A stretch of 64,000 nucleotides of DNA from Raineyella sp034933565 (GTDB lineage: Bacteria; Actinomycetota; Actinomycetes; Propionibacteriales; Propionibacteriaceae), in the NCBI RefSeq assembly GCF_034933565.1, contig NZ_JAYFNG010000052.1:1-64000 (forward strand), in the 5' to 3' direction. The translations under genes were made by a program, and so were the position numbers. How positions within the stretch are numbered: the stretch's first letter is position 1; every line of letters starts with the position of its first letter. Below the pieces are notes generated by a model. It worked only from the letters and a program-made list of their open reading frames with translations. It searched no databases and was not told the DNA's origin. Shown in pieces: positions 51,704 to 59,759 of the stretch.

Positions 51704-52849
51704 ATGAATCTTCCACGCGCCCGAGGGGTTCCCTTGGCTGTACAGGACGTTGACGATATCCATCGACTGTGCGATCCCGTGGTGGTACGCGCAGTCCGCG
51801 CCGCACCACCACCCCTCCGACCCAAGCCCGGCGACCCAACATATCTGGTGGCCGGCCACCAGACCGAGACCTACGAGCGGGTCCGCGTTCCGCTGAAGAG
51901 CTGGGGCATCCACAGCATCGACGTCCTGAACACGCTTCCCGCGCTGATGGCGGCCGACGGCCTGCTCTTCGACGCCGAGATCATCGGGGCCTGGATCTGC
52001 GAGCACGGCGGCGTACGTCTCGTCCTGCGCGCGGTCGACCGGCCACGCGACGCCCCGTTCGGATTCACGGTGACCCGGGCCGACACCGCGACTGGTGACG
52101 GTGACGATCTCGCGGCGGGCCTGTGGGCCGGGCTGGCTCGGGCCCGCGAGCTCGTCACCCGAGGCCTCAACGGCGACGGCGACCCGGGCGAGGACGGCAT
52201 CCGCTGGTTGACCGGCCCGGTCGACGACGCCCCCTGGACCGACCCGATCCCCACCCTCGACACCCCGGTCGACAGGGCACCGGCGGCCCGGTTCAACAAC
52301 GACCCCGACCCCGTCCCACCGAAGCACCACGACGACTTGGCCCACCCGGCCTGGCCGGGGATGGCGAACGTGGCCGACCTGCGGTACCGGTGGCGCGGCA
52401 CCCTGTGGTCCACCACCCAGCTCACCTGGTACGTCACCGCCGACCCACCACGCACGGGATTCCGCTCAGGCCCCCTGCTCGCTGCCTGGGCCTTGACACC
52501 CGGCACCTTCCGTGTAATTTTCCATGATCCCCGGAACGGACTTTCCGAAGAGGACCACCGGATGATCCGAGAGATGCTGCCCGAGGGCCAGCCATGGCCA
52601 CGCTGGGGCAACATCCAGTACGCGGGCGGCTACTGGGAAAACAACTGGGATCCAAGTTACATGTCGGAACTGAATCTCATGCTTTACGAAAGCACCGAGA
52701 CTACGCCACCATTGGCATATTCCAACCCAGAACAGTACATCTGGCAGGACACCATCATCTGGGAACGTCGGGACAGCCTGCCACCACCACACATCCCGAC
52801 CAAATGGGTCAACGTCTACGCCCAAGAGATCGACCATCACGCCAATTAG
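51704..52849 (+). CDS. Protein of unknown function, tandem paralogue 2
   Basis: 381 residues, paralogous to the preceding gene along almost its whole length. Shared blocks include WGIHSIDVLNTLPALMAADG, GLLFDAEIIGAWICE, RAVDRPRDAPFGFTVTRAD, NVADLRYRWRGTLWSTT, SEEDHRMIREMLP and RWGNIQYAGGYW. The separate promoter-like element and 86-bp spacer suggest each copy is transcribed on its own. No signal peptide or membrane segment, so probably cytoplasmic. Conserved Trp, Asp, Glu and His residues could form a binding or catalytic site, but no family can be named by eye. Confidence 0.75.
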   Translation: MNLPRARGVPLAVQDVDDIHRLCDPVVVRAVRAAPPPLRPKPGDPTYLVAGHQTETYERVRVPLKSWGIHSIDVLNTLPALMAADGLLFDAEIIGAWICEHGGVRLVLRAVDRPRDAPFGFTVTRADTATGDGDDLAAGLWAGLARARELVTRGLNGDGDPGEDGIRWLTGPVDDAPWTDPIPTLDTPVDRAPAARFNNDPDPVPPKHHDDLAHPAWPGMANVADLRYRWRGTLWSTTQLTWYVTADPPRTGFRSGPLLAAWALTPGTFRVIFHDPRNGLSEEDHRMIREMLPEGQPWPRWGNIQYAGGYWENNWDPSYMSELNLMLYESTETTPPLAYSNPEQYIWQDTIIWERRDSLPPPHIPTKWVNVYAQEIDHHAN

Positions 52850-52953
52850 CGGGACTGCAGACCTCTTGAATATGGACACATCTCACGTTATCGCGCCAGG
52901 TGGGGCCACCGCCCTATTGGCCAGCGTTACAGCTGCAAGTAAAGAGGGGTGCC

Positions 52954-53157
52954 ATGGTGAGGTTTTCTGATCCGGCTTTCATGGTCAGCATCTCGTACGG
53001 GTTTTTTGCGGGCGGTGCGGGTGACGTTCCTGAAATTGAGGAAGATATTCACAGGTTGGCGCTGCGAGACGAGTTCCCTGACGCCCTACGGGGGGGCGGT
53101 GAACGGAATCCGATGGTTTCTTTGATGTTGAACAATATCTGGAATCAGCCGATCTAG
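52954..53157 (+). CDS. Small ORF of unknown function, possibly 5' part of a decayed gene
   Basis: 67 residues (MVRFSDPAFMVSISYGFFAG to MLNNIWNQPI) with an SD-like AGAGGGG before the ATG. The base composition is T-richer than its neighbours. The frame stays open right after the TAG (53155-53157) for another 40 codons, so the stop may be a nonsense mutation in a longer gene. A short EDIHRL segment echoes DDIHRL near the N-terminus of paralogue 2; this may be chance. Confidence 0.45.
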   Translation: MVRFSDPAFMVSISYGFFAGGAGDVPEIEEDIHRLALRDEFPDALRGGGERNPMVSLMLNNIWNQPI

Positions 53158-53524
53158 GTCGGATGGGATCGGGATCTCAAGACCTGGCGGGCGAAGGTTG
53201 GCACCTTGGCGTCGACGCCTGAGTCCTTGACGGTGTCGGAGTGTCGGGCGTGGTATTGGCGGTTGGTGTCGGAGGCGTTGGGGGGAGGAGCGGCTGGTCA
53301 TGCCGGCCTGGGTCTATGCCCGGGAGGAGTACGGCGGCTGGGACACGCGCCGGGACGGACCGGTGGAGCTCAGCTACCTGGCCCCGTTCAAGCTCGGGGG
53401 CGGGACGCGTCGGCTGGTCCTGCCGATGGCGGACACCGGTCACCAGCGAGGGCCGGCGACGCGTGGGGCCGAGCGAGATGAAGCAGATGTCGAGGGGAAT
53501 GAACGACGAGGACGTTCCCGATGA
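53158..53524 (+). pseudogene. Frameshifted remnant of an unknown gene
   Basis: Frame A (53158-53283) reads WDRDLKTWRAKVGTL to CRAWYWRLVSEAL. At a G6 run (53280-53285) the sensible reading moves to the +1 frame, continuing EERLVMPAWVYAREEYGGWD and VELSYLAPFKLGGG to 53524. Together with the preceding ORF (same frame as A, separated only by TAG) this looks like one gene broken by a stop and a one-base shift. A sequencing error in the G run is possible. No family recognised. Confidence 0.5.
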
Positions 53525-53545
53525 CGTGGAGGAGGAGTCGTTGGG

Positions 53546-53770
53546 GTGGGCCCATCCGGCGTTTCGGCGGCGACGATCGTGGTGGGAGCGGCCGTCACCC
53601 TGCTGCGACTGTCCGGGCGGATCGATCCACCAGGCCGCGCCGCCGCGCTGCACAGCCTGGCAGTCCTGGAAGGAACGTACAGCCGGACGCCGGAGTTGGA
53701 ACGCCAACGACTCGACCTGGAAACCTGGCACAACCCCGACGAAGCCGCCGATGACAAGGGAGGGCGGTGA
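53546..53770 (+). CDS. Small ORF of unknown function
   Basis: 74 residues from a GTG: GPSGVSAATIVVGAAVTLLR, then SGRIDPPGRAAALHSLAVLE and ELERQRLDLETWHNPDEAAD. Composition is plausible for a coding sequence with a helical C-terminus. The region just upstream in another frame (MNDEDVPDDVEEESLGWAHP, from 53502) also looks coding, so a frameshift may separate two halves of one gene. Weak call. Confidence 0.35.
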   Translation: MGPSGVSAATIVVGAAVTLLRLSGRIDPPGRAAALHSLAVLEGTYSRTPELERQRLDLETWHNPDEAADDKGGR

Positions 53771-53937
53771 TCCTCCGCGCTGAGGACACGAGCGAACCTG
53801 GCCCCTTCATGACCTGGACGCTTCATCGTGCGTGGCCACGCCACGAGGGTTGGCCTGGCCCCATCCGTCATCGGATGAGCGGTCATGGTCCGGTCCGGCC
53901 TCCCGACACCGCCGGGCGTGCGCCGGCCTGTCCGTGG
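53771..53937. other. Intergenic before menG
   Basis: About 170 bases with no gene, hairpin or repeat that I can support; it marks the return to typical base composition at the edge of the accessory stretch. Confidence 0.5.
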
Positions 53938-53943
53938 CATATT
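53938..53943 (+). promoter_or_regulatory. -10 element of a leaderless menG transcript
   Basis: CATATT is followed by seven bases (ggggccc) and the GTG start of menG. No SD. Confidence 0.4.
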
Positions 53944-53950
53944 GGGGCCC

Positions 53951-54664
53951 GTGCCCCGAGGAGACGACAAGACCGACTACCGCGCGACGCTGGCGAAGCG
54001 CCGCCACGACGTGGCGATGATGTTCGACGGGGTGGCCCGCCGCTACGACCTCGCCAACGATGTCCTCTCGTTGGGCCAGGTCCGGTGGTGGCGCGACGCC
54101 ACGAAGCGGGCGCTCGATCCTCGCCCGGGCCAGCTGATCCTCGACCTGGCCGCCGGCACCGGCACCTCGAGCCTCTCCTTCGCCGCCTCCGGCGCGACGG
54201 TCGTCCCCACCGACCTGTCGCTGGGCATGCTGCAGGTGGGCAAGGAGCGCCACCCCGAGCTGGCCTTCATCGCCGGTGACGCGCTGCGGCTGCCGTACGC
54301 GGACGGCGCCTTCGACGCCGTCACCGCCTCGTACGGGCTGCGCAACATGGAGGACACGGTCGGGGCCCTGCGGGAGCTGCGACGGATCACCCGGCCGGGT
54401 GGGCGGATCGTGATCTGCGAGTTCTCCACCCCGTCCTGGGCGCCGTTCGCGACGCTGTACAAGGAGTACCTGATGGAGGCGCTGCCGCGGATCGCCGGCG
54501 CGATCTCCTCCAACCCGTCGGCGTACGTCTATCTGGCGGAGTCGATCCAGGCCTGGCCGGACCAGGAGCGGCTGGCCGCACTGTTCGTCGAGGCCGGCTG
54601 GCGCGATGTGCAGTGGGAGAACCTCACCGGCGGCATCGTCGCGGTGCACCGCGCCTGGGCCTGA
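53951..54664 (+). CDS. menG: Demethylmenaquinone methyltransferase
   Basis: The last step of menaquinone synthesis: SAM-dependent C-methylation of demethylmenaquinone. 237 residues. MFDGVARRYDLANDVLSLGQ is the UbiE/MenG N-terminal signature. SAM-binding DLAAGTGTSS and GDALRLPYADGAFDAVTASYGLRNM follow, then RITRPGGRIVICEFSTP. The GTG at 53951 (VPRGDDKTDYRATL) fits homologues; 22 upstream in-frame residues do not. In related actinobacteria menG usually lies close to menJ-nuo; here an accessory stretch intervenes. Confidence 0.93.
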   Translation: MPRGDDKTDYRATLAKRRHDVAMMFDGVARRYDLANDVLSLGQVRWWRDATKRALDPRPGQLILDLAAGTGTSSLSFAASGATVVPTDLSLGMLQVGKERHPELAFIAGDALRLPYADGAFDAVTASYGLRNMEDTVGALRELRRITRPGGRIVICEFSTPSWAPFATLYKEYLMEALPRIAGAISSNPSAYVYLAESIQAWPDQERLAALFVEAGWRDVQWENLTGGIVAVHRAWA

Positions 54665-54671
54665 CCCGGCG

Positions 54672-56402
54672 ATGGCAGGACTCGTCCTCGACGCGTACGC
54701 CGCGCGCAGCTGCGCGGTGAAGACCCACAACCTCTTCGATCCCACCGTGGCCCCGGCCTCCGCAGCGGTGGACCCGTCGGTCGAGGAGAGCTTCGACAAC
54801 GGGCCCAGCCATGCCGACCGGGTCCTCGACGCGATCCTGGCCGCGGCCCGGACGACCGGCCGCCCGCACGTGGTGGACCTGCGTGGCAGCGCACACGCAC
54901 CCTGGTCCGAGCGCGAGGCGCAGTGCCGGGCCGCGATGCTCAGTGGCGCCGACGTGATCATCCACGGCATCGTGCCGCTGGACCTGGCCGGCCACCGCAG
55001 CGGCCGCGCCGACCTCTGGGTGCGGGGCACCGACACGCCCGACGGGCGACCGGGCTACCACCCGGTGGAGATCAAGGCCCACCGGGTGCAGGAGTTGCGC
55101 CGCTCCGGACGCGAGCACACCTTCGCCGTCCCGGTCTCGGCCCTCGGCGCTCCGTCGCCGCTGCGCGCCCGCCCGGCGGACTCGCGGGCGATCCGGGTGA
55201 ACAGCCGGGAGAGTGACCTGGTGCAGGTCGCCCACTACTGGCGGCTGCTGGAATCGGCCGGGTTCGCCGCAGGCGGGCGACGCCTCGCCGGCGTCGTCGG
55301 CACCGACGACGTGCCGGGACTCGGCGTGGCGATCACCTGGATCGACCTGGACGAGCCGCTGGTCCGGACGTTCTCCCGCCACGCCCCCGAGGGCTGGACC
55401 CGGCGCAGCGTGCTGGAGCGCTACGACCACGAGCACGACTTCCGGGTCCGGGTGGCCCGGGTCGCACTGCAGCAGGCCGATCCCGAGCCGCCCGAACCGC
55501 TGGTGCTGCCGATCGTCAACAAGGAGTGCCCGCGCTGCGACTGGTGGGAGACCTGCCGGCCCAGGCTCGACGACCACGACCTGAGCCTGAAGATCGACAG
55601 GTCGCCGCTCGACATCCGCGAGATCTCGGTGCTGCGCCGGCTCGGGATCAACACCATCGACGACCTGGCCGCGATCGACCTCGCCGACCTGATGCCCCGC
55701 TACCTGCCGGAGGTGCAGCACCGGCCCGGGGCCGACCGGCGCCTCGAGCTGGCCGCGCGCCGGGCCCGGCTGATGGCCGCCGGCCGGACCCTCGAACGCC
55801 TCACCACCGGCCCGATCGCGGTGCCGCGGGCCGAGCTGGAGATCGACCTCGACATCGAGAACGCCGAGGACGACCGGGTCTACCTGTGGGGTTTCCTGGT
55901 CACCGACACGGCCTCGGGCGAGCGCTACTACCGGCACTTCAGCGCCTTCACCGACCTGGACGACGACGCCGAGATCAGGCTGGCGGTCGAGGCGATGGCG
56001 TGGCTGCAGGGGATGGCCGAGGGGCCGCGTACGGTCCGCGTCTACCACTACTCGGCGTACGAGGTGACCCGGCTGGCTCGGCTGGCCGAGCGCAGCGGCG
56101 ACGCCGTGCTGGCCCGGGCCCGGGAGTTCGCCGGGGACCACTTCGTCGACCTGTTCAGCACGGTCCGGGAGCACTGGTTCGGCACCCACGGGCTGGGCCT
56201 CAAGGTGGTGGCCCACGAGGGGCCGGGGTTCAGTTGGCGCGACGACGATCCCGGCGGGCTCAACTCCCAGGCGTGGTTCGACGAGGCGGTGCACGCCGAC
56301 GACGAGGAGGAGCGGGAAGCCTCCCGCAGTCGGGTGCTCGAGTACAACGAGGACGACGTACGCGCCACTGCGGCGCTGCGGGACTGGCTGGCCTCGGCCT
56401 GA
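54672..56402 (+). CDS. TM0106-type RecB-like / RNase H-like predicted nuclease
   Basis: 576 residues with two nuclease modules. The N-terminal half has a PD-(D/E)XK RecB-like pattern (RADLWVRGTD, then HPVEIKAHRV). Cysteines in KECPRCDWWETCRP could bind Fe-S or zinc as in Cas4/AddB-like proteins. A helix-hairpin-like ISVLRRLGINTIDDLAAIDL links to a DEDD/RNase H-like domain with EIDLDIENAEDDRVYLWG, YHYSAYEVTRL and the final EYNEDDVRATAALRDWL. The family is common in actinobacteria; the role in DNA repair is inferred. It starts 7 bp after menG. Confidence 0.85.
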   Translation: MAGLVLDAYAARSCAVKTHNLFDPTVAPASAAVDPSVEESFDNGPSHADRVLDAILAAARTTGRPHVVDLRGSAHAPWSEREAQCRAAMLSGADVIIHGIVPLDLAGHRSGRADLWVRGTDTPDGRPGYHPVEIKAHRVQELRRSGREHTFAVPVSALGAPSPLRARPADSRAIRVNSRESDLVQVAHYWRLLESAGFAAGGRRLAGVVGTDDVPGLGVAITWIDLDEPLVRTFSRHAPEGWTRRSVLERYDHEHDFRVRVARVALQQADPEPPEPLVLPIVNKECPRCDWWETCRPRLDDHDLSLKIDRSPLDIREISVLRRLGINTIDDLAAIDLADLMPRYLPEVQHRPGADRRLELAARRARLMAAGRTLERLTTGPIAVPRAELEIDLDIENAEDDRVYLWGFLVTDTASGERYYRHFSAFTDLDDDAEIRLAVEAMAWLQGMAEGPRTVRVYHYSAYEVTRLARLAERSGDAVLARAREFAGDHFVDLFSTVREHWFGTHGLGLKVVAHEGPGFSWRDDDPGGLNSQAWFDEAVHADDEEEREASRSRVLEYNEDDVRATAALRDWLASA

Positions 56403-56645
56403 CCGTACGGGGTCGGACCGTACGGGTCGGAACGTCCCCGTCGGGGGCTGTCGGGCCTGCGAGCCGGCGTTCGGCGGGGCTGTCTCGGCTCCCCCGGAGT
56501 GTCGCTCCCGCGTTCCCCGGGCTGTCGCCTCCCTCAGAGTGTGGCCTTTCGGTCATTGGGCGGGCCCTCCGGCGGTGGTTAGGGTGAAAGAGCCTCGCCG
56601 CGGAGCCGTCCCCGGCGGACCGCTCCCCGAACGGAGGACGTCGCC

Positions 56646-56858
56646 ATGACCGCCCCGATGCCCCGGATCATCTCGCTGGCCCTCGTCGGCTTCGTCGCCG
56701 CCTTCCTGCTGGGCGGCTGGCTCATCGGCACCATCGGCGGAGCCGGTTGGGGCCACTCGCTCGCGATGGCCGCGGCACTCGGCATCGCGGGCGCCGGCCT
56801 GCAGCTACTGCTGCTGGCAGTGCGTCGGCGCCGGGAGCTGGAGGACCCGGAGGTCTGA
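56646..56858 (+). CDS. Small two-helix membrane protein of unknown function
   Basis: 70 residues with SLALVGFVAAFLLGGWLIG and SLAMAAALGIAGAGLQLLLL as membrane helices, followed by an RRRR-containing charged tail. SD GGAGGAC precedes the ATG. No family recognised. The 243-bp spacer before it has only short imperfect repeats and a possible -10 (tagggt near 56580). Confidence 0.65.
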   Translation: MTAPMPRIISLALVGFVAAFLLGGWLIGTIGGAGWGHSLAMAAALGIAGAGLQLLLLAVRRRRELEDPEV

Positions 56859-56860
56859 CC

Positions 56861-56907
56861 CGACCGGCCAGGCCCCCCCGACCGGCCAGGCCCCCCGACC
56901 GGCCAAG
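56861..56907. repeat. Imperfect direct repeats of ccgaccggccaggcccc
   Basis: Two to three copies of a 17-18-bp unit with variable C-run length follow the small membrane protein gene. No function visible. Confidence 0.65.
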
Positions 56908-56967
56908 CGCCCTTCCGGCCGGCCGAGCACCCTCCCAGGCGGGACGTCCCCACCCGGCCCGCCGGTC

Positions 56968-58617
56968 TCAGCCGGCCGGCCGGACCAGTGCCCGCAGCCG
57001 GGTGTCGAGGTCGCGACGGTCGGCGCGGCTGATCGGCACCTCGAGCAGTTCTCGGCCCTGCACCGGCGCGGCCAGCGCCTCAGCGAGGTCCTCGCGGCCC
57101 CCGATCCGGCGGTGCCGCCAGCCGTACGCTCCGGCGAGGGCGGCGAAGTCGAGCCCGTGCGGGGTGGCGAACAGCCGCTCGAAGGCCCCCTCGTACGCTC
57201 CCGCGTCGTAGCGTGGGTCGCCCTGCTCGAGGGTGTGGAAGATCGACCCGCCGTCGTCGTTGACCAGCACCACCCGCAGGTCGGGCACCTGCTCGGTCGG
57301 GCCGATCAGCAGGCCGCCGGCGTCGTGGGCCAGTGAGACGTCGCCGATCAGCGCGGTGACCGGCCGGCCACTGCCGATCCCGGCGCCGGTGGCGGTGGAC
57401 ACCAGGCCGTCGATTCCGGACAGGCCGCGGTTGCCGAGCACCATCGCCGGAACGGCCAGGGTCGGGGCCAGGTCGGCGTCGCGCATCGGCTGGGAGTTGC
57501 CGAGCAGCAACAGATCCTCGGGGGGCACCGACGCGACCACTGCGGCGGCGATCTCCGGGCCGGTCAGGGCCGGCTGGGCGGCGAGCAGGCCGGCCACCTC
57601 CGCGGTGACCCGCCGATCCGCCTGCTGCCACCCGCTGAGCCAGTCGGGGTCGCCGGCCGGCAGCCGGACCTCGTCGGCGACCACCGCCGCGTGCAGGCCG
57701 ACGTCGCTCCATTCCGAGCCGTCCGCGACCACGATCACCTCGACGTCGGGCCGGGCCAGCAGACGCATCACCGGGCGGGACAGTGTCGGGCGGCCGTACA
57801 CCACCACCCGTTCGATCCGCTCCGCGAGCGGTGTCTCGAGCAGCAGCCGGTAGCCGGCCAGGGCGCTGCCGGTCCGGGCGTTCGAGGCCGGGCCGGCGAG
57901 CAGCGGCACGCCCGCCTCCTCGGCGGTGCGGCGGGCCCGGGCGCCGGTGGCCTGGGTGCCGCTGCCGACCAGCACCACGGTCCGCGGGCCGGGCCCGAGC
58001 TCGGTGAGCATGCCGGCGCCGAGCGGGGCGATGGCCGGGGCCTCGACATCGAGCCAGGACAGGTCGTCGTCGGCCGCATCGGGCACGAGCGGCTCGGCGA
58101 GTCGGACGTTCAGATGACCCGGGCCCGGCTGGCGGTTCCGCAGGCCGGTGGCGGCGGCGAGCACCCGGGCGACCTGGTGGCGTACGGCCCGAGCACCGGA
58201 GTCGGCCTCGAGGTTGGCCTCGGCGCGGACGAAGCCGCCGAAGATCCCGGTCTGGTGGGTGGTCTGGTTGGCGCCGGTGTCGAGCATGCCGTTCGGCCGG
58301 TCGGCGGACAGGGCGATCAACGGCACGCCGGTGTGCGCGGCCTCCATCAGCGCGGGCAGCAGATTGCCCACCGCGGTGCCGGAGGTGGTCAGCACCGGCA
58401 CCGGGCGGCCGGTGGCCCGGGCGATGCCGTACGCGGTGAACCCGGCCACCCGCTCGTCGATCCGGACGTGCAGGCGCAACCGACCGGCGGCAGCGGCCCG
58501 GTGCGCGGCCAGCAGCAGCGGCGTGTTGCGCGAGCCGGGGGCGACGACCAGGTGCTCGACGCCGTTGGCGAGGAGCTGGCCGACGACGGCGCGGGCGAGA
58601 ACGGTGGACGGGTTCAT
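56968..58617 (-). CDS. menD: SEPHCHC synthase MenD
   Basis: ThDP-dependent enzyme joining 2-oxoglutarate-derived succinic semialdehyde to isochorismate. 549 residues. VVAPGSRNTPLLLAAH, DERVAGFTAYGIARATGRPV, TSGTAVGNLLPALMEA, the middle domain, and the C-terminal ThDP/metal region TALIGDVSLAHDAGGLL and LVNDDGGSIFHTLEQGDPRY are typical. GGGAGG precedes the ATG. It shares the strand with menC, 106 bp upstream. KorAB elsewhere in the window uses the same 2-oxoglutarate pool. Confidence 0.95.
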   Translation of the reverse strand: MNPSTVLARAVVGQLLANGVEHLVVAPGSRNTPLLLAAHRAAAAGRLRLHVRIDERVAGFTAYGIARATGRPVPVLTTSGTAVGNLLPALMEAAHTGVPLIALSADRPNGMLDTGANQTTHQTGIFGGFVRAEANLEADSGARAVRHQVARVLAAATGLRNRQPGPGHLNVRLAEPLVPDAADDDLSWLDVEAPAIAPLGAGMLTELGPGPRTVVLVGSGTQATGARARRTAEEAGVPLLAGPASNARTGSALAGYRLLLETPLAERIERVVVYGRPTLSRPVMRLLARPDVEVIVVADGSEWSDVGLHAAVVADEVRLPAGDPDWLSGWQQADRRVTAEVAGLLAAQPALTGPEIAAAVVASVPPEDLLLLGNSQPMRDADLAPTLAVPAMVLGNRGLSGIDGLVSTATGAGIGSGRPVTALIGDVSLAHDAGGLLIGPTEQVPDLRVVLVNDDGGSIFHTLEQGDPRYDAGAYEGAFERLFATPHGLDFAALAGAYGWRHRRIGGREDLAEALAAPVQGRELLEVPISRADRRDLDTRLRALVRPAG

Positions 58618-58723
58618 GCGACCTCCCTCGGGGGCGGGGCGCCCTTCTGGTGTGGAGCGACCCGGACGGCCGCGGCCCGGAGGACGACGGACCGGCCCGG
58701 ACGTGGCGACGGCGGCCGTCGGC

Positions 58724-59677
58724 TCACCGGGTCAGGCTAGCCGTCTGCTCGAGCCGACGGGCCCATCGGGCCCGAGTGGCGGGATCGGCGGCGAACGCCG
58801 CGAGCCGGGCGGGGGTGGGGGCCGGCCGGCGGACCGTCAGCCAGCCGTCCACGGCGGCCAGCGGCTCGTCGACCACGTCGTCGGCCAGCAGCCGGGAGGT
58901 GTTCAGCCCGCAGGCGTACGGCAGTTCGGGCAGCGCGGCGGCTAGCGCGAGACCGGCAGCGAGCCCGACGGAGGTCTCCAGTGCACTGGAGACGACGACC
59001 GGCAGGCCGAGCCGTTCGGCCAGTTCGAGACAGGCCCGCACCCCGCCGAGCGGCTGGACCTTCAGCACGGCGACGTCGGCGGCTTCCAGGGCGACCACCC
59101 GCTCCGGATCACCCGAACGGCGGATCGACTCGTCGGCGGCGATCGGCACGTCGAGGCCGTCGTGGGCGAGGTGGCGGCGCAGTGCGGCGAGGTCCTCGGT
59201 GGTCGGGCAGGGCTGCTCGGCGTACTCCAGGTCGAACCGGGCCAGGGCCGCCAGGTGCCGGCGGGCGGTGGGGACGTCCCAGGCGCCGTTCGCGTCGATC
59301 CGCAGGTGCCCGCCCGGGCCCAGGGCGTCGCGGACCGCCTCCAGCCGGGCGATGTCGTCGGCGATGTCGGAGCGCGGGTCGGCGACCTTGACCTTGGCCG
59401 TACGGCAGCCGGAGTCGGTGACGATCGCGTGGGCCCGTTCCGGGGTGACGACCGGCACGGTGACGTTGACCGGCACCCGGTCGCGCACCGGCGCGGGCCA
59501 TTCCTCGGTGGCCGCCTCGCGGGCCGCCCGCAGCCACGGGATGAGCTCGGCCCCCGAGTAGTCCAGGAAGGGGCTCCACTCCGCCCAGCCGGCCGGCCCC
59601 CGCCAGAGCATGCCCTCGCGGACATCGATGCCGCGGAACCGGGTCCGCAGCGGGATCGACCAGACGTACGTCTCCAT
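58724..59677 (-). CDS. menC: o-Succinylbenzoate synthase MenC
   Basis: An enolase-superfamily dehydratase, 317 residues. The KxK catalytic motif is in CRTAKVKVADPR, metal ligands are in RIDANGAWDV, LEYAEQPCP and PIAADESIRR, and the second catalytic Lys is in VAVLKVQPLGG. Shorter than N-acylamino acid racemase-type homologues, which fits actinobacterial MenC. The ATG follows a TAGGGT element by six bases, pointing to a leaderless mRNA. It diverges from menE. Confidence 0.92.
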   Translation of the reverse strand: METYVWSIPLRTRFRGIDVREGMLWRGPAGWAEWSPFLDYSGAELIPWLRAAREAATEEWPAPVRDRVPVNVTVPVVTPERAHAIVTDSGCRTAKVKVADPRSDIADDIARLEAVRDALGPGGHLRIDANGAWDVPTARRHLAALARFDLEYAEQPCPTTEDLAALRRHLAHDGLDVPIAADESIRRSGDPERVVALEAADVAVLKVQPLGGVRACLELAERLGLPVVVSSALETSVGLAAGLALAAALPELPYACGLNTSRLLADDVVDEPLAAVDGWLTVRRPAPTPARLAAFAADPATRARWARRLEQTASLTR

Positions 59678-59683
59678 GCCTCG

Positions 59684-59689
59684 ACCCTA
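59684..59689 (-). promoter_or_regulatory. -10 element of a leaderless menC transcript
   Basis: Minus-strand TAGGGT, six bases (cgaggc), then the menC ATG. Confidence 0.45.
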
Positions 59690-59747
59690 TGTCCGCCGCA
59701 TCGGGTCGTCGGTGAGGCAGCCGCCGGTGACGCTGCGCCCGGCGTCG

Positions 59748-59753
59748 TACCCT
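59748..59753 (+). promoter_or_regulatory. -10 element of a leaderless menE transcript
   Basis: TACCCT, six bases (ttcccc), then the menE GTG. With the menC element this makes a compact 82-bp divergent promoter region. Confidence 0.45.
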
Positions 59754-59759
59754 TTCCCC

